Source of the DNA: Solirubrobacterales bacterium
GTDB taxonomy: Bacteria; Actinomycetota; Thermoleophilia; Solirubrobacterales; 70-9
Length of the DNA stretch: 64,000 bases
NCBI GenBank assembly: GCA_025936755.1
Contig: JAICSS010000008.1
Span: forward strand, 36,541 to 100,540
Direction of reading: 5' to 3'
Shown here: piece after piece, positions 51,863-60,847 of the stretch
How positions within the stretch are numbered: position 1 is the stretch's first letter
Layout: the number at the start of each line of letters is the position of its first letter
Position numbers and translations under genes: made by a program
The notes under the pieces: model-generated
Databases searched by the model: none
The model's input: only the letters and a program-made list of their open reading frames with translations
Told to the model about the DNA's origin: nothing

Positions 51863-54800
51863 GCGCCGGGCAGGCGAGCGCGGCGCCAGCGCGCCAGCCA
51901 ACCCCGGAGCAGGCGGCGGCGATCGGCGTCCGCGGCGCCGACGTGCTGCTCGAGGCCGGCGCCGGGACCGGCAAGACCGGGGTGATGGTCGACCGCTACT
52001 GCCGGCTCGTCTGCGACAGCGGCCTCTCCCCCGACGCCGTCCTCGCCTTCACCTTCACCGACAAGGCCGCGGCCGAGCTGCGGCAGCGGATCCGGATCGA
52101 GCTGGGCCGGCGGGCGGAGCGCGGGTCGGAGCGGGCGGCGACGGTCCTGGCCGGGATCGGCGGCGCCTGGGTGACGACGATCCACGGCTTCTGCAACCGC
52201 GTCCTCGCCGCCCACCCGGTCGCCGCCGGCGTCGACCCCGGCTTCCGCGTCCTCGACGCGCCGGAGACGGCCCGCGCCGCACGAGAGGCATTCGACGACG
52301 CCTTGGCCGAGTTCCTCGCCGAGGGCGACCCGGCCCGCGAGGAGACCGTCGCCGCATACGACGTCGAGGGCCTGCGCGGGATGGTCGCCGGCCTCCACGC
52401 CGAGCTGCGCAGCCGCGGCATCGCCGATCCGAAGTTGCCCGAGCCGCCCCCCTCCGACCCGGACGCGGCGCTCGAGCGAGCGGCCGCGGCGGCGCGGGAG
52501 TGCCTGGAGGAGCTGAAGGACGGCGACGCGAAAAGGGAGCCGCTGGAGCGGGCGCTGGGAGTCCTCACGGCGCCCGGCCCATCGCCCGGCCTCGAGGAGC
52601 TGCGCCGCCTCGCGACCAGCAGCAGGGCGAAGGCGATCGCCCCCTACAGGGATGCGATCGACGCCGCGATCTCCCGCGTCGCCGAGGCCGGCGAGGGCGC
52701 CGTCGCCTACCGCCACCTGGCCGAGCTGCTGGAGCTGTTCTCGGTCCGCTTCGAGGCGGCGAAGGAACGGCGGGCGGGGATCGACTTCGAGGACCTGCAG
52801 ATCCTCGCCGCCAGGCTGCTGGAGCGGGCGGAGATCGGCGAGCACTACCGCGCCCGCTTCCGCCAGATCCTCGTCGACGAGTTCCAGGACACCAACCGGT
52901 TGCAATTGCGGCTGATCGAGGCGCTGCGGGGGCCGAAGACCGAGCTGGTCGTGGTCGGCGACGAGCTGCAGTCCATCTACGGCTTCCGCCACGCCGACCT
53001 CGACGTCTTCCGCCGTCGCCGCGAGGAGATCGACCGCCGCGCCGACGCCGAGCTGATGCGCCTCAGCGGCAACTTCCGCTCCCGCCCCGAGGTGGTCGGC
53101 GCCGTCAACCTCTTCGGCGAGGCGCTGCTGGGCGCGGCCTACACGCCGCTGCGGGTCGGAAGCGAGCCGAATGAGCGCTCGCTTCACACGCGAGAGGCCG
53201 CTGGTTCGAAACCAGCTGCCGAACCGGCGGTCGAGCTGCTGCTGACCGCCCGCGACGACTGGGACGAGGAGGGGATCGAGCTGGAGCCGGCGATCGACGG
53301 CGCCACCCCGCTCAACTGCCTCGCCGAGGCGCGGTTCGTCGCCAGGCGCCTGCGCGAGCTCGCCGACGCGGGAGTCCCGCGTGGGGAGATGGTGGTGCTC
53401 TTGCGGGCCTTCACCCACCTCGACGCCTACGAGGACTCGCTCGAACGCGCCGGCCTGCGGCCCTATGTGGTCGGCGGCCGCGGCTACTGGTCCCAGCAGC
53501 AGGTCGCCGACGTCTGTTCGCTGCTGGCGGTGGTCGCCAACCCGCTCGACGACCACGCCCTCTTCGGCGCCCTCGCCTCCCCCGCCTGCGGCGTCGCCCC
53601 GGACACGCTCTGGCTGCTGCGCGCGGCGGCGGGCAAGCGGCGCCACGTCTGGCCGGCGGTCGAGGCGGCGGCCGGGGCGGGCGACTCGGAGCTGGCCGAG
53701 CCGGAGCGGCTGCAGGGGATCCCGGCGGGCGAGCTGGGGCTGCTCGGCGCCTTCGTCGCCCGGATCGCCTCCTTGCGCGGGCGCGCCCCGCGCCTGGCGC
53801 TGCCGGCGCTGATCGAGGCGGCGGTGACGGAGACCGGATACGACCTGGCGGTGCTCTCGCGGCCGGCGGGCGAGGCGCGCTTCGCCAACGTCCGCAAGAT
53901 GGCCCGGCTGGCGACCGAGTTCGAGGCGCGCGAGGGGCGCGACCTGCGCGGCTTCCTCGACTTCCTCGCGGCGCGCGCCGAGAGCGCCGAGGCCCAGGCC
54001 GCGACCGCCGCCGAGGGTCACGACGGGGTGCGGATCATGACCGTCCACAACGCCAAGGGGCTCGAGTTCGGGGTCGTCGCCGTCCCCGACCTCGCCCGCA
54101 GCCTCCTCGCCGGCGGCAGGGCGCCGCTGCTGACGGTCGGCCGCGAGGAGCAACCGCGGGTCGGCCTGCAGCTGCGCCGTCTCGGCGCCGCCTCGATCAA
54201 CCTCTTCGACCACGGCGCCCTCTGCGAGGAGGCGAAGGAGCGCGACGCCGAGGAGGGGCTGCGCCTCTTCCACGTCGCCGCCACCCGCGCCAAGCGGCAG
54301 CTGATCCTCAGCGGCGTCGTCAAGCCCGAGGCGGGCAAGGAGGCGAAGCCGAGCACGCCGGTGGTCGAGCGGCTGGTCGACGCGCTAGGTGTCCCCCGCG
54401 ACGCCGACTCGACCGTCCCGGTGGCGCCCCCCGCGCCCCGCCCCGGCCTGGAGGCCGAGTTCGAGCCTTCGGAGATCGCCGTGCGCGTCAACCTCCCCTC
54501 TCCCGAGCGCGCCGCCGAGCTGCGGCTGCTGCGCCGCGAGGCCGCCGCCGCGCGGGCGATCGGCAACGGACCGCCGCCCCTGGTCGAGCGCCGCCCCCCG
54601 ATCGTCCCCAGCCGCCCCCTCTCCTACACCGCGATCTCGGCGTACGAGGAGTGCCCCTACCGCTTCTACCTGGAGCGTGTGCTGGGCCTCCCGTCGAGCG
54701 AGCGCAGTTCTTCCCCCGTGGTGGGAACGAACCAGCCCAGCGAGCGCGAGGAGGGCACGGCGCGCGGAGCGGCGGTGCACGCGCTGCTGGAGTGGAGCCA

Positions 54801-55431
54801 GGCGAACGAGTGGGCGGAGCCGAGCGGAGAGCTGGCGCTGCGGCACGCCACGGCCGCCGGGCTCACCGCGAGTCCGCAAAAGCCGTCGATATACGACAGT
54901 TCTCACGGACTCGCGGAGGAGCTGCTGGAGCCCGTGCGCCGGTGGCTGGATTCGCCGCTGCGGCAGCGGATCGGCGAGGAAGCCACGAGGGTGCGGGCCG
55001 AGGTGCCGCTGCTGCTCGGCGTCGGCGACACCGTCCTGCGCGGCTCGATCGACCTGCTCGTCGAGCGCGAGGGGGCGCCGCCGCTCGTGGCCGACTACAA
55101 GACCGACCGCCTCGGCGGCGCCGCCCCGGCCGAGCGCGCCGGCCACTACGAGGTGCAGCGATCGATCTACGCGCTTGCGGTTGCCGAGGCGCTCGGCGCT
55201 GCCGAGGTCGAGGTCGCCTACGTCTTCCTCGAGCGCCCGGACGAGCCCGCGCTCTCCACCCTCGGCGCTGCCGAGATGGCAACCGCCCGGCAAGGCCTGG
55301 AGGAGGCGATCGCCCAGATCAGCCGCGGCGAGTTCCCGGTCGCACCAACCGAGCGACGCGACTGGTCCCTCTGCCGCGGCTGCCCCGCCCTCAGAGGGCT
55401 CTGCTCAGGTCCGGCCTCAGCCGACCTCTGA
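51859..55431 (+). CDS. AddA-like UvrD/Rep helicase-nuclease subunit
   Basis: A 1190-residue superfamily I helicase-nuclease. Motifs in order: Walker A EAGAGTGKT (32-40), VLAFTFTDKAAAELRQRI, Walker B VDEFQDTN, GDELQSIYGFRHAD, MTVHNAKGLEF and FHVAATRAKRQL, then a PD-(D/E)XK nuclease with VADYKTDRL (Asp1079, Lys1081). Cys in EECPYRFYLE and three in CRGCPALRGLC suggest a second Fe-S nuclease, as in AdnAB-type complexes. GTG 51859 overlaps the AddB stop (GTGA). Three Ser/Pro/Glu-rich segments (about residues 434-453, 950-959 and 1004-1020) are coded by hairpin-forming DNA. Confidence 0.9.
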   Translation: MSAGQASAAPARQPTPEQAAAIGVRGADVLLEAGAGTGKTGVMVDRYCRLVCDSGLSPDAVLAFTFTDKAAAELRQRIRIELGRRAERGSERAATVLAGIGGAWVTTIHGFCNRVLAAHPVAAGVDPGFRVLDAPETARAAREAFDDALAEFLAEGDPAREETVAAYDVEGLRGMVAGLHAELRSRGIADPKLPEPPPSDPDAALERAAAAARECLEELKDGDAKREPLERALGVLTAPGPSPGLEELRRLATSSRAKAIAPYRDAIDAAISRVAEAGEGAVAYRHLAELLELFSVRFEAAKERRAGIDFEDLQILAARLLERAEIGEHYRARFRQILVDEFQDTNRLQLRLIEALRGPKTELVVVGDELQSIYGFRHADLDVFRRRREEIDRRADAELMRLSGNFRSRPEVVGAVNLFGEALLGAAYTPLRVGSEPNERSLHTREAAGSKPAAEPAVELLLTARDDWDEEGIELEPAIDGATPLNCLAEARFVARRLRELADAGVPRGEMVVLLRAFTHLDAYEDSLERAGLRPYVVGGRGYWSQQQVADVCSLLAVVANPLDDHALFGALASPACGVAPDTLWLLRAAAGKRRHVWPAVEAAAGAGDSELAEPERLQGIPAGELGLLGAFVARIASLRGRAPRLALPALIEAAVTETGYDLAVLSRPAGEARFANVRKMARLATEFEAREGRDLRGFLDFLAARAESAEAQAATAAEGHDGVRIMTVHNAKGLEFGVVAVPDLARSLLAGGRAPLLTVGREEQPRVGLQLRRLGAASINLFDHGALCEEAKERDAEEGLRLFHVAATRAKRQLILSGVVKPEAGKEAKPSTPVVERLVDALGVPRDADSTVPVAPPAPRPGLEAEFEPSEIAVRVNLPSPERAAELRLLRREAAAARAIGNGPPPLVERRPPIVPSRPLSYTAISAYEECPYRFYLERVLGLPSSERSSSPVVGTNQPSEREEGTARGAAVHALLEWSQANEWAEPSGELALRHATAAGLTASPQKPSIYDSSHGLAEELLEPVRRWLDSPLRQRIGEEATRVRAEVPLLLGVGDTVLRGSIDLLVEREGAPPLVADYKTDRLGGAAPAERAGHYEVQRSIYALAVAEALGAAEVEVAYVFLERPDEPALSTLGAAEMATARQGLEEAIAQISRGEFPVAPTERRDWSLCRGCPALRGLCSGPASADL
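53159..53216. repeat. two hairpins inside addA (segment 1)
   Basis: GAAGCGAG (53159-53166) pairs with CTCGCTTC (53178-53185), and GCTGGTT (53200-53206) with AACCAGC (53210-53216). The segment codes for SEPNERSLHTREAAGSKPAAEP, lower in GC and unlike helicase core sequence. Confidence 0.5.
54707..54732. repeat. bulged hairpin inside addA (segment 2)
   Basis: GTTCTTCCC (54707-54715) pairs with GGGAACGAAC (54723-54732) with one bulged C and a 7-base loop. It codes for a Ser/Pro/Val-rich insert (SSSPVVGTNQ) in the nuclease domain, directly after the EECPYRFYLERVLGLP segment. Confidence 0.45.
54866..54916. repeat. nested palindrome inside addA (segment 3)
   Basis: CCGCGAGTCCG (54866-54876) and CGGACTCGCGG (54906-54916) form a perfect 11-bp inverted repeat around a 29-base AT-richer core, which itself holds GTCG-ATATA-CGAC (54885-54897). 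It codes for the insert TASPQKPSIYDSSHGLAE. Confidence 0.6.
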
Positions 55432-55674
55432 GGCCGTGTCCAGCTTGGTCGCCAGGTCGTCGAGCCGCAGCTCCTTCAAGCCCTCGCCGACCTCGTCGAG
55501 CTCGCCGGCGCAGTAGGTGACCAGCTCCTTGCCCTCCTTGCAGAGGTCGAGGGTCTCGCGCAGGCCGGCCTGGCCGGAGTCGAGCCGGTCGATGATCTCC
55601 TCCAGCCGCTCGACCGCGGCCTCGTAGGAGTCAGGCCTCGTCGCGCTGCTCTGGTTTGGCTCGGACTCGTCCAT
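55417..55674 (-). CDS. xseB: exodeoxyribonuclease VII small subunit
   Basis: An 85-residue helical protein with the XseB pattern SYEAAVERLEEIIDRLDSGQAGLRETLDLCKEGKELV. It binds XseA to form exonuclease VII, which degrades single-stranded DNA. The start lies inside the end of xseA (44-base overlap), and the gene runs convergently into the AddA-like gene, the 3' ends overlapping by 15 bases. The length is normal. Confidence 0.9.
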   Translation of the reverse strand: MDESEPNQSSATRPDSYEAAVERLEEIIDRLDSGQAGLRETLDLCKEGKELVTYCAGELDEVGEGLKELRLDDLATKLDTASEVG

Positions 55675-56956
55675 CGCTGAAGCGAAGGCTAATGCGCTCC
55701 GCGGCGCCGGCCTCGACGGCGCTCGTCAGCGGCTCGCCCCCTTCCCCCTCGACCAGGGCGTAGCCGCGCTCGAGGGTGCGCTCGGGCTCGTGGGCGCGCA
55801 GGGCGACGGCGGCGCGGTGCAGGGCGTCGCGCCGTTTCTCCATGTCGGCGCCGGCGGCCCGGCGCCGCGCCCGCTCCAGCACCAGCGTCCCGATCCTCTT
55901 CTGCGAGCTCGCGCGGTCGGCCAGACCGCGTTCGGAGGCGGCGCGGATCTCGCGGATCCTCTGGTTCAGCTTGCCGCGCTCGCGCTGCAGCGCCCTCGCC
56001 GGCCCCCGCGCCAGCGCGCCGAGGTGGCGCGACCGCGTCTCGACCGCCCCCTCCCCCGCCCGCCGCAGCGCCAGCGCGCAGCGCTCGAGGCTCTCGCGAG
56101 CCGCCCGGCAGTCGAGCGGCACCGCCGCCTCGGCGGCGTGGGTGGGAGTCGAGCAGGCGACCGCGGCGACGTCGTCGATCAGGGTGCTGTCGCGCTCGTG
56201 GCCGACGGCGCTGATCACCGGCACCCGCAGCATCGCCACGGTGCGGCAGAGCGTCTCGTCGCAGAAGGCCCAGAGGTCGGCGAGGCTGCCGCCGCCGCGG
56301 GTGACGACGATCGCCTCGACCTCGGGCCGCGCCGCCAGGTCCTGCAGCGCCCGCCCGATCGCCGGCGCCGCGTGGCGGTCCTGCACCGGCGCGAACCCCC
56401 AGACGAGCGAGCCGCCCCAGCCGCGCCGCTCGAGCCCGGCGAGGAGGTCCCGCCGCGCCGCGCCGCGTTCGGCGGTGACGACCCCGATCGCCTTCGGCAG
56501 GGCCGGCCGGTGCAGCTGCTTCTGCAGCTCGAACAGCCCCTCGGCCCGCATCTGCTTGCGCAGGGCCTCCAGCCGTGCGATCAGGTCGCCTTCGCCGGCC
56601 AGCCGCACGTGCGTGGCCCGGAAGCAGAAATTGGGGGAGGCCTGGCCGCCCCCGGGGTAGTAGTCGAGCCCGCCGGCGATCACCACTTCTGCCCCGTCGC
56701 GCAGGCTCGCCCCGTCCAGCCCCGCCTTTTCGAGGTCGTTGAGCCAGATCGCGCAGGGCACCGCCCCCTCGCCGTCGCGCAGCTCGAAGTAGGCCTGGAC
56801 CTTGCTGCGCCCGACCCCGGTCACCTCGCCGATCAGCTGCACCCGCGCCCGCTCGCGCATCCACGCCTGCAGCTTGCGGGCGTAGACGCCGACCGCGAAG
56901 GGCCCCGGCAGGTTCGGCGCCGCCGGTGCCTGCGGCGCTATCCGGTTTTCTTCCAT
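55631..56956 (-). CDS. xseA: exodeoxyribonuclease VII large subunit
   Basis: A 441-residue subunit. An N-terminal OB-fold (LPGPFAVGVYARKLQAWMRERARVQLIGEVTGV, GDGEGAVPCAIWLNDLEKAG; about 15-115) is followed by the catalytic domain (IGVVTAERGAARRDLLAGLERRGWGGSLVWGFAPVQ, VEAIVVTRGGGSLADLWAFCDETL, PVISAVGHERDSTLIDDVAAVACSTPTHAAE) and a long coiled-coil region that binds XseB. Its start overlaps the end of the HxlR gene upstream, making a three-gene operon. Confidence 0.94.
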   Translation of the reverse strand: MEENRIAPQAPAAPNLPGPFAVGVYARKLQAWMRERARVQLIGEVTGVGRSKVQAYFELRDGEGAVPCAIWLNDLEKAGLDGASLRDGAEVVIAGGLDYYPGGGQASPNFCFRATHVRLAGEGDLIARLEALRKQMRAEGLFELQKQLHRPALPKAIGVVTAERGAARRDLLAGLERRGWGGSLVWGFAPVQDRHAAPAIGRALQDLAARPEVEAIVVTRGGGSLADLWAFCDETLCRTVAMLRVPVISAVGHERDSTLIDDVAAVACSTPTHAAEAAVPLDCRAARESLERCALALRRAGEGAVETRSRHLGALARGPARALQRERGKLNQRIREIRAASERGLADRASSQKRIGTLVLERARRRAAGADMEKRRDALHRAAVALRAHEPERTLERGYALVEGEGGEPLTSAVEAGAAERISLRFSDGRVRAKPEQRDEA

Positions 56957-57288
56957 CTACGCGCCCAGGCCTTCAGCTCGCTCAACACCGGGTCCAGCTG
57001 CTGGCCCGCCTCGGTCAGCGAGTAGGTGACCCGCACGGGGGTCCCCGCTTCGACCTGGCGCTCGACCAGGCCCTCTTCCTCCAGCTCGCGCAGCCGCTGC
57101 GAGAGCAGGCGGTCGGAGAGGCCGGGAATCGCCTTGCCGAGCTCCCCGTAGCGCATCGGGCGCTCGGTCAGGGCGCAGACGATGGCGCCGGTCCAGCGCT
57201 TGCCGATCAGCTCGATCGCATGGTGGAAGTGGGGGCAGACCGCCCCCTTCGTCTCTCCCTGGACCTCGGCCGGGCTGACCCGTTCCAT
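56938..57288 (-). CDS. HxlR-family transcriptional regulator
   Basis: A 116-residue MarR-like winged-helix regulator of the HxlR type: CPHFHHAIELIGKRWTGAIVCALTERPMRYGELGKAIPGLSDRLLSQRLRELEEEGLVER, wing and TYSLTEAGQQLDPVLSEL. A single Cys at the start of the domain (VCPHFHHA) is typical and may sense redox or electrophiles in some members. ATG 57288 is chosen because the HxlR domain begins shortly after it. It is the first gene of the operon with xseA and xseB; target unknown. Confidence 0.9.
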   Translation of the reverse strand: MERVSPAEVQGETKGAVCPHFHHAIELIGKRWTGAIVCALTERPMRYGELGKAIPGLSDRLLSQRLRELEEEGLVERQVEAGTPVRVTYSLTEAGQQLDPVLSELKAWARRWKKTG

Positions 57289-57329
57289 GGCTTCCGACCT
57301 TACTGAACGTAAGTGACGGGCCTGCCGGG

Positions 57330-58472
57330 TCAGCCAGTGCAGGGCCCGGTGCTCACCCCTTCGGAGGTATCGCGCAGCGCCTGGCGCACCTGCTCGGCCG
57401 GGATCGCGAAGCCGCCGCGGGGGCCGCTGGTGGTGGCGGCGAAGATCGTCCCGACGACGTTCCCGCGCGGGTCGACCAGCGGCCCGCCCGAGTTGCCGCT
57501 GCGCACCGAACCGCTCATCGCCACGATCGTCCGCTCGACCGGCCCGTTGCCGTAGGAGTCCTCGCTGATCGTCGCCCGGGTCTCGCCGATCCGCGCCGGC
57601 GAGAGCGAGTACGGGCCGTTTTCCGGATAGCCGAGCACCGCGCCGTCCTCCCCCTCCCTGCGCCGCGAGCTGATCGGCAGCGGCGGCAGCGGCGCCCCCA
57701 CCCGCAGCAGCGCCAGGTCCTGCCGCGGCTCGTAATAGATCGGGACCGCGTCCAGCTCGACCCCGTCCTGGGTGGTGACCGTGGTGTCGTCGGAGCCGGC
57801 GACGACGTGGGCATTGGTGACGACGATTTCGGGTTTGACCGCCCAGCCCGAGCCCTCGATCCCCAGCCCGCAGGCGGTGCTGAGGACGCGGACCACCGAG
57901 TCGCCGGCGTGGAGGACGTCGCCGTCGGAGGCGATCTTCGCGTTCGGGGCGGCGACCGGGGCGGCCGGCCCGAGCACCGTCGGCGCCGGGTCGACGCGGT
58001 CGAGCGCGTTCAGGAGCGGGCCGCTCGGCGGCAGCACGTCGTTGAGGCTGCGCAGGATCAGCGACTGCTGGATGTCGGCCCGCAGCCGCGCGGTCGAGGG
58101 GGCGTGGAGGAGGACGGCGCCGAAGACCCAGGCGAGGCCGAGGGCGACGGAGGCGATCAGGGCGGCGCCGCCGGCGCCGTCGGCAGCGTTGAGGAAGGGG
58201 CGGCGGACGATCCTTTCCCGCAGCCCGAGGGCGAAGCTCTCCACGGTCACCGCCATCAGCGCCCCGACCAGCAGCGCCCCCAGGGCCGCGCAGAGCGGCG
58301 CGTAGGGCGAGTGCGAGCCCTTCGCCAGCAGCAGCGGGGCGACCCGGCTGCCGGCGAAGGCGCCGAGGCCGAAGCCGAGGAGGGTGAGGGCGCCGACGAT
58401 CAGGCCCTGCCGGTAGCCCCAAAGCGCGAGCGCGAGGGTGAATGCGAGGATCGCCCAATCCAAAACGGTCAC
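57330..58472 (-). CDS. MarP-like membrane serine protease (CvpA-trypsin)
   Basis: A 380-residue protein with four N-terminal membrane helices of the CvpA type (about 3-135) and a periplasmic chymotrypsin-like protease. The triad is His222 (VVTNAHVVAG), Asp252 (RQDLALLRV) and Ser328 (SGNSGGPLV). Cys201 and a Cys near the C-terminus (GPCTG) match the regulatory disulfide of mycobacterial MarP, which protects against acid and oxidative stress by processing a cell-wall hydrolase. The GTG start at 58472 places the first membrane helix at the N-terminus. It is divergent from a penicillin-binding protein gene. Confidence 0.9.
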   Translation of the reverse strand: MTVLDWAILAFTLALALWGYRQGLIVGALTLLGFGLGAFAGSRVAPLLLAKGSHSPYAPLCAALGALLVGALMAVTVESFALGLRERIVRRPFLNAADGAGGAALIASVALGLAWVFGAVLLHAPSTARLRADIQQSLILRSLNDVLPPSGPLLNALDRVDPAPTVLGPAAPVAAPNAKIASDGDVLHAGDSVVRVLSTACGLGIEGSGWAVKPEIVVTNAHVVAGSDDTTVTTQDGVELDAVPIYYEPRQDLALLRVGAPLPPLPISSRRREGEDGAVLGYPENGPYSLSPARIGETRATISEDSYGNGPVERTIVAMSGSVRSGNSGGPLVDPRGNVVGTIFAATTSGPRGGFAIPAEQVRQALRDTSEGVSTGPCTG

Positions 58473-58517
58473 CCGGGAATAGAAGCATGCCGGGAGAGCC
58501 TCCTTTACCTTTCGGCG

Positions 58518-60251
58518 GTGCCCTCGATCCCGACCGAGGCGGAGCGCCGTCGCCGCCTCCTCACCAGGACCCTGCCGCTCGCCGCCATCGCGCTCGTCGC
58601 GTTCATCGTCGGCATCGCCACCGGCTCCGGCGGATCGCCCGAAAAGGAAGCCGCCGAGCGCTTCGCCAAGGCCTGGGAGGCGAAGAACTTCAAAGCGATG
58701 TACGCGCAGCTGAACCAGGCCTCGCGGGCGCGGGTGGACCGGCAGGAATTCGAAAGCGCCTACCGCGACGCCGAACAGGTGGCGACGGCGCGCGGGTTCG
58801 ACGCCGGCAGCGCAGGCGACGCCGAAGACGGCGGCGAGGGCAAGGTCGTCCCGGTCGGGATGACGGTCGCGACGGTCGCCTTCGGAACCGTCGAAGCCGA
58901 GCTCGACCTCCCCTACACCGACGGCGGGATCGCCTGGAACGAAAGCCTCGTCTTCCCCGGCCTGCGCAGCGGCGAGGAACTGGCCGCCGACGTCGAACTG
59001 GCCGAACGGGCGCCGATCCTCGCCCGCGACGGCACCGTTCTCGCCGCAGGGCCGGCGGAAGAACGCGAACACCCCCTCGGCAGCGCCGCGATCGACGTCA
59101 CCGGCGAAGTCGGCGAAGCCTCCGAAGAAGACCTGCCGCGCCTCGCCCGCCACGGCTTCCCGCCGGAAACGCCGGTCGGGATCAGCGGCATCGAGCGCGC
59201 CTTCAACGACCGCCTCGCCGGCAAGCCCGGCGGTTCGCTGCTGGCGGTCGCCGCCGACGGCTCCGCCGTCCGCACCCTCGCCAAGTCGAAGCCGCAGGCG
59301 GGCGCGGCGGTGAAGACGACGATCGACCCCGGGCTGCAGGAAGTCGCGGTCTCGGCGCTGGCCGGGCGCTCCGGCGGCGTCGCCGTGCTCGACGCCCGCA
59401 AAGGCGACGTCCGGGCGCTCGCCGGCCAGGCCTTCTCCGCTCCCCAGCCGCCGGGCTCGACCTTCAAGGTCGTCACCACCACCGCCGCCCTGGAAGCGGG
59501 CAAGGTCAGCCTCGACGACGAATTCGAAATCACCAACGGGGTCAACGTCGGCGGCCGCTTCCTCAACAACGCCAACGGCGAGTACTGCGGCGGCACCTTC
59601 CGCGAATCCTTCGCCGAGTCCTGCAACGCCGTCTTCGCGCCGCTCGGCCCGGCGGTCGGCAACGACAAGCTGGTCGGGACCGCCGAAGCTTTCGGCTTCA
59701 ACTCGCCGCTGACGCTCTACGCGCCCCGGATCGTCGCCGAAGTCGATCCCGAAGAATCGACGATCCCGACCGAAATCGGCGAAGAAATCGACCTCGGCGT
59801 CTCGGCGATCGGCCAGGGCGAAGTGCTGGCGACGCCGCTGGAGATGGCGAGCGTCTCGCAGACGATCGCCAACGACGGCGTCCGCCTGCCGAACTCGCTC
59901 GTCCTCAACCCGAAGCTGCGCCCCGACGCCGAATCGACGCAGGTGATGTCGGAGAAGACCGCCGCAGAGCTGACCGAACTGATGATCGGCGTCGTCACCG
60001 AAGGCACCGGGACCGCCGGGGCGATCCCCGAGGCCCAGGTCGCCGGCAAGACCGGCACCGCCGAGCTCGGCCCCAAGCCCGGCGAAGAGAACTCCGACAA
60101 CCCGGTCCAGATCAAGGACGCCTGGTTCACCGCCTTCGCGCCGGCGCAGAAGCCGCGGCTGGCGGTCGGGGTGCTGCTGATCGAAGCCGAAGCGGCGGGC
60201 GGGGAAGTCGCGGCGCCGATCGCCGCGGAAATCCTCTCGGCCGGGCTCTGA
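58518..60251 (+). CDS. penicillin-binding protein (transpeptidase) with NTF2-like domain
   Basis: A 577-residue class B-type peptidoglycan transpeptidase. One membrane anchor (about 17-37) is followed by an NTF2-like MecA_N domain (about 45-150), a dimerisation-like region (ARDGTVLAAGPAE) and the transpeptidase domain with Ser314-x-x-Lys317 (PGSTFK), Ser368-x-Asn370 (ESCN) and Lys511-Thr-Gly. It cross-links the cell wall outside the membrane. Glu is coded mainly by GAA. It starts at GTG 58518, divergent from the MarP-like gene, and no FtsW/RodA partner is present. Confidence 0.92.
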   Translation: MPSIPTEAERRRRLLTRTLPLAAIALVAFIVGIATGSGGSPEKEAAERFAKAWEAKNFKAMYAQLNQASRARVDRQEFESAYRDAEQVATARGFDAGSAGDAEDGGEGKVVPVGMTVATVAFGTVEAELDLPYTDGGIAWNESLVFPGLRSGEELAADVELAERAPILARDGTVLAAGPAEEREHPLGSAAIDVTGEVGEASEEDLPRLARHGFPPETPVGISGIERAFNDRLAGKPGGSLLAVAADGSAVRTLAKSKPQAGAAVKTTIDPGLQEVAVSALAGRSGGVAVLDARKGDVRALAGQAFSAPQPPGSTFKVVTTTAALEAGKVSLDDEFEITNGVNVGGRFLNNANGEYCGGTFRESFAESCNAVFAPLGPAVGNDKLVGTAEAFGFNSPLTLYAPRIVAEVDPEESTIPTEIGEEIDLGVSAIGQGEVLATPLEMASVSQTIANDGVRLPNSLVLNPKLRPDAESTQVMSEKTAAELTELMIGVVTEGTGTAGAIPEAQVAGKTGTAELGPKPGEENSDNPVQIKDAWFTAFAPAQKPRLAVGVLLIEAEAAGGEVAAPIAAEILSAGL

Positions 60252-60260
60252 GCGGATCGG

Positions 60261-60815
60261 CTAGAGGTCGAGCTTCACTTCGGCGCCCTCTTCATCCCCT
60301 TCGCCGGGGATGTGGAGGGTGAGCGGCCGGTTCTCCGAGGCTTCTTCGGGCAGCAGGAAGATCGCCACCGAGCCCTCGATCGGGCCCAGCTGGGCGGCGG
60401 TGTCGAGGCGCGGGATCTGTTCTTCGGCTTCGACTTCTCCGTCGAACGGGAGGGCGAAGATGCTTTCGCTTTCCAGCACTTCGTATTCCCGTTCGTCCGC
60501 GTCGGTGATCTTCAGCGTCGAGGGCAGCACCTGCGGTTCGTCGCTTTCGTTCTGGACTTCGAAGAAGACGCCGAAGTAGGTTTCGCCTTTCGGCGCTTCT
60601 TTCTGCCCGACGAGGTAGGCCTCGTCCTCGGAGTCGTTCGGGTTGAGGTAGCGGGAGAAGGTGACGTTGTACTTCAGCTCGCCGAGCTGCACCGACTCTC
60701 CCTCGGAGACCGACTTCGAGTCGCTCTCGTAGCCGCAGGCGGAGACGCCGACGGCGAGGACGAGCAGCGCCAGGAGCGCGAGCAGCGGCAGCAGGGGGCG
60801 GCGGTGCGGGGACAT
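60261..60815 (-). CDS. secreted lipoprotein, DUF4352-like
   Basis: A 184-residue lipoprotein: signal peptide with a C-terminal lipobox (VGVSAC, Cys27), then a beta-sandwich domain (SVQLGELKYNVTFSRYLNP, TYFGVFFEVQNESDEPQVLPSTLKITDADEREYEV) resembling the immunoprotease-inhibitor-like DUF4352 fold. It is acidic, with GAA-rich Glu codons like the PBP and the ABC binding protein. Function unknown. It ends convergently with the PBP gene, 9 bases apart. Confidence 0.75.
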   Translation of the reverse strand: MSPHRRPLLPLLALLALLVLAVGVSACGYESDSKSVSEGESVQLGELKYNVTFSRYLNPNDSEDEAYLVGQKEAPKGETYFGVFFEVQNESDEPQVLPSTLKITDADEREYEVLESESIFALPFDGEVEAEEQIPRLDTAAQLGPIEGSVAIFLLPEEASENRPLTLHIPGEGDEEGAEVKLDL

Positions 60816-60847
60816 CGGCGGCGCGGAGTCTATATATGCGCAGCGCT

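Noticed and set aside
48605..51901. 1098-codon ORF on the minus strand opposite the AddB-like gene
   Set aside because: GC-driven antisense frame; low-complexity Arg/Ala/Gly/Leu product, while the plus strand has all nuclease motifs.
53200..53216. tRNA T-arm-like sequence (GGTTCGAAACC) suggesting a tRNA or attachment site
   Set aside because: No acceptor, D- or anticodon arm fits around it, and it lies in frame inside the AddA-like gene.
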